Of a stretch of DNA of 34,325 nucleotides, positions 33,663 through 34,325 are shown piece by piece. Where the stretch lies: positions 1 through 34,325 of the forward strand of contig DLAR01000063.1 of assembly GCA_002494015.1 (NCBI GenBank), written 5' to 3'. A model generated the notes under the pieces. That model searched no databases. It had not been told where the DNA came from and saw only the letters and a list, made by a program, of their open reading frames with translations. The position numbers and the translations under genes are program-made. Origin of the DNA: Porphyromonadaceae bacterium UBA7042 (GTDB lineage: Bacteria > Bacteroidota > Bacteroidia > Bacteroidales > Muribaculaceae). Numbering within the stretch: the stretch's first letter is position 1; each line of letters starts with the position of its first letter.

Positions 33663-34295
33663 ATGAAACGGATATTTTTATATATAGTATTGCTGCTCCC
33701 GTGTCTGTGTCGCGGGGAGGTAGTTGACGTGGAGACAGGGAATGGCGTGAGTGTCGAATGGGGAGTGGCCGGGGCGGTCAACGTGAATATCCCCGGCGAC
33801 TGGACTACGACCGACACCGGGCAGGAGATAAACCTGTCGTATGGCGGAGCAGTAGGGAGTGTCTGCAACGTGGAGTGGAAATCCGGTTGGTTTGTAGAGC
33901 CGGGAGTGATGATTGGCTATGACAATATAAAGCTCGGATTGATGCCCGAAGGGAAGACCGTTCTGAGACGATGGAATCTGTCGGGACTCGTGACAGCGGG
34001 ACACCGGTTCAGTATTGCCGACGGTTTCCTCCTCTCCCCTCTCGTGGCCGCCGAGGTGTCCTATTATTTCTCCACATCCTCATCCACACGCACTCCCGAG
34101 CCGATTGAGTGGCGTCCTGTGAACGCATCTTGTGGAATCGGTGTGGGACTGAGCGATGGCAACATGGCCATAAATATCATCGGGTATTTCGGGCTGGTTA
34201 AGATGTCACCGCAACATGATATTATGCTCCGTTGTAAGTCGCTTTACTCGAATAAAGTCGTTGTCTCCTATAGTTATTATTTTACCGCCCTCTAA
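33663..34295 (+). CDS. Small outer-membrane beta-barrel-like protein
   Basis: The start is ATG 33663 (MKRIFLYIVLLLPCLCRG), which gives a compact signal peptide. The in-frame TTG at 33654 was not preferred. The mature protein of about 190 residues shows alternating hydrophobic/polar strands (VSVEWGVAGAVNVNI, WFVEPGVMIGYDNIKLGL, LSPLVAAEVSYYFSTS, NIIGYFGLVKM) and ends in an aromatic-rich strand (VVVSYSYYFTAL), as in small 8-10-stranded barrels. GC content and codon use match the main genome, unlike the AT-rich region just upstream. Function unknown; it could be an outer-membrane protein of the OmpW/OprF-like size class. No partner gene is visible before the window end. Confidence 0.65.
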   Translation: MKRIFLYIVLLLPCLCRGEVVDVETGNGVSVEWGVAGAVNVNIPGDWTTTDTGQEINLSYGGAVGSVCNVEWKSGWFVEPGVMIGYDNIKLGLMPEGKTVLRRWNLSGLVTAGHRFSIADGFLLSPLVAAEVSYYFSTSSSTRTPEPIEWRPVNASCGIGVGLSDGNMAINIIGYFGLVKMSPQHDIMLRCKSLYSNKVVVSYSYYFTAL

Positions 34296-34325
34296 GTTGT
34301 GGTTTAAGAGGTTGTTTAAAAACAA

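Noticed and set aside
34305..34325. Window end (AGAGGTTGTTTAAA-like) as an insertion-sequence end
   Set aside because: Only about 20 bases are visible and no inverted partner or transposase can be seen, so it cannot be supported.

Overview
The window looks like a chromosomal segment of a gut Bacteroidales, most plausibly a Muribaculaceae- or Prevotella-like lineage. Evidence: SusD-like and surface glycan-binding lipoproteins, Bacteroidetes-type -7 promoter motifs (TAnnTTTG), no Shine-Dalgarno sequences, BACON-like domains, and moderately high-GC coding sequence. The species assignment is inference. No tRNA, rRNA, CRISPR array or transposase gene was seen.

Positions 227-20692 (+ strand) hold a xylan-utilisation locus in two parts. 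The left part (227-5613) is damaged. It contains the C-terminal part of a SusD-like protein, a surface glycan-binding lipoprotein split by a one-base frameshift, a GH10 xylanase with an inserted carbohydrate-binding module and a frameshift close to its end, and a decayed GH35-type gene with a frameshift and a large internal deletion. No susC and no regulator lie in the window. The right part (5729-20692) reads largely cleanly. It encodes an SGNH acetyl esterase, a GPH-type sugar symporter, a GH10-GH43 fusion, a leaderless GH43, a GH115 alpha-glucuronidase, a GH78-like alpha-L-rhamnosidase and a GH67 alpha-glucuronidase. Together these could capture acetylated glucuronoxylan at the surface, cut it with the GH10 enzymes, remove acetyl and (methyl)glucuronic acid groups, import xylo-oligosaccharides through the symporter and finish hydrolysis in the cytoplasm. 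A small His/Lys/Tyr-rich exported protein is encoded antisense between the GH78 and GH67 genes.

After a bidirectional inverted-repeat terminator (20697-20787), the minus strand carries a translationally coupled operon read from 25443 to 20765: lipoprotein, YfhO-like membrane protein, methyltransferase-like protein, XerD recombinase.

A second minus-strand operon (32923 to 25630) is an eukaryotic-like phospho-signalling module. It has a double zinc-ribbon protein with an FHA-like domain, a Ser/Thr kinase fused to an FHA domain that contains a Cys-rich insertion, a PP2C phosphatase with a transmembrane segment and periplasmic tail, a Ser/Thr kinase with the same membrane layout, and an exported protein with two BACON-like domains. 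A -7 promoter motif (33034) and a terminator (25557-25598) frame it. This is the most unusual unit in the window.

The right end (33042-34325) is an AT-rich stretch with a start-less reading-frame remnant and a strong hairpin, followed by a small outer-membrane beta-barrel-like protein.
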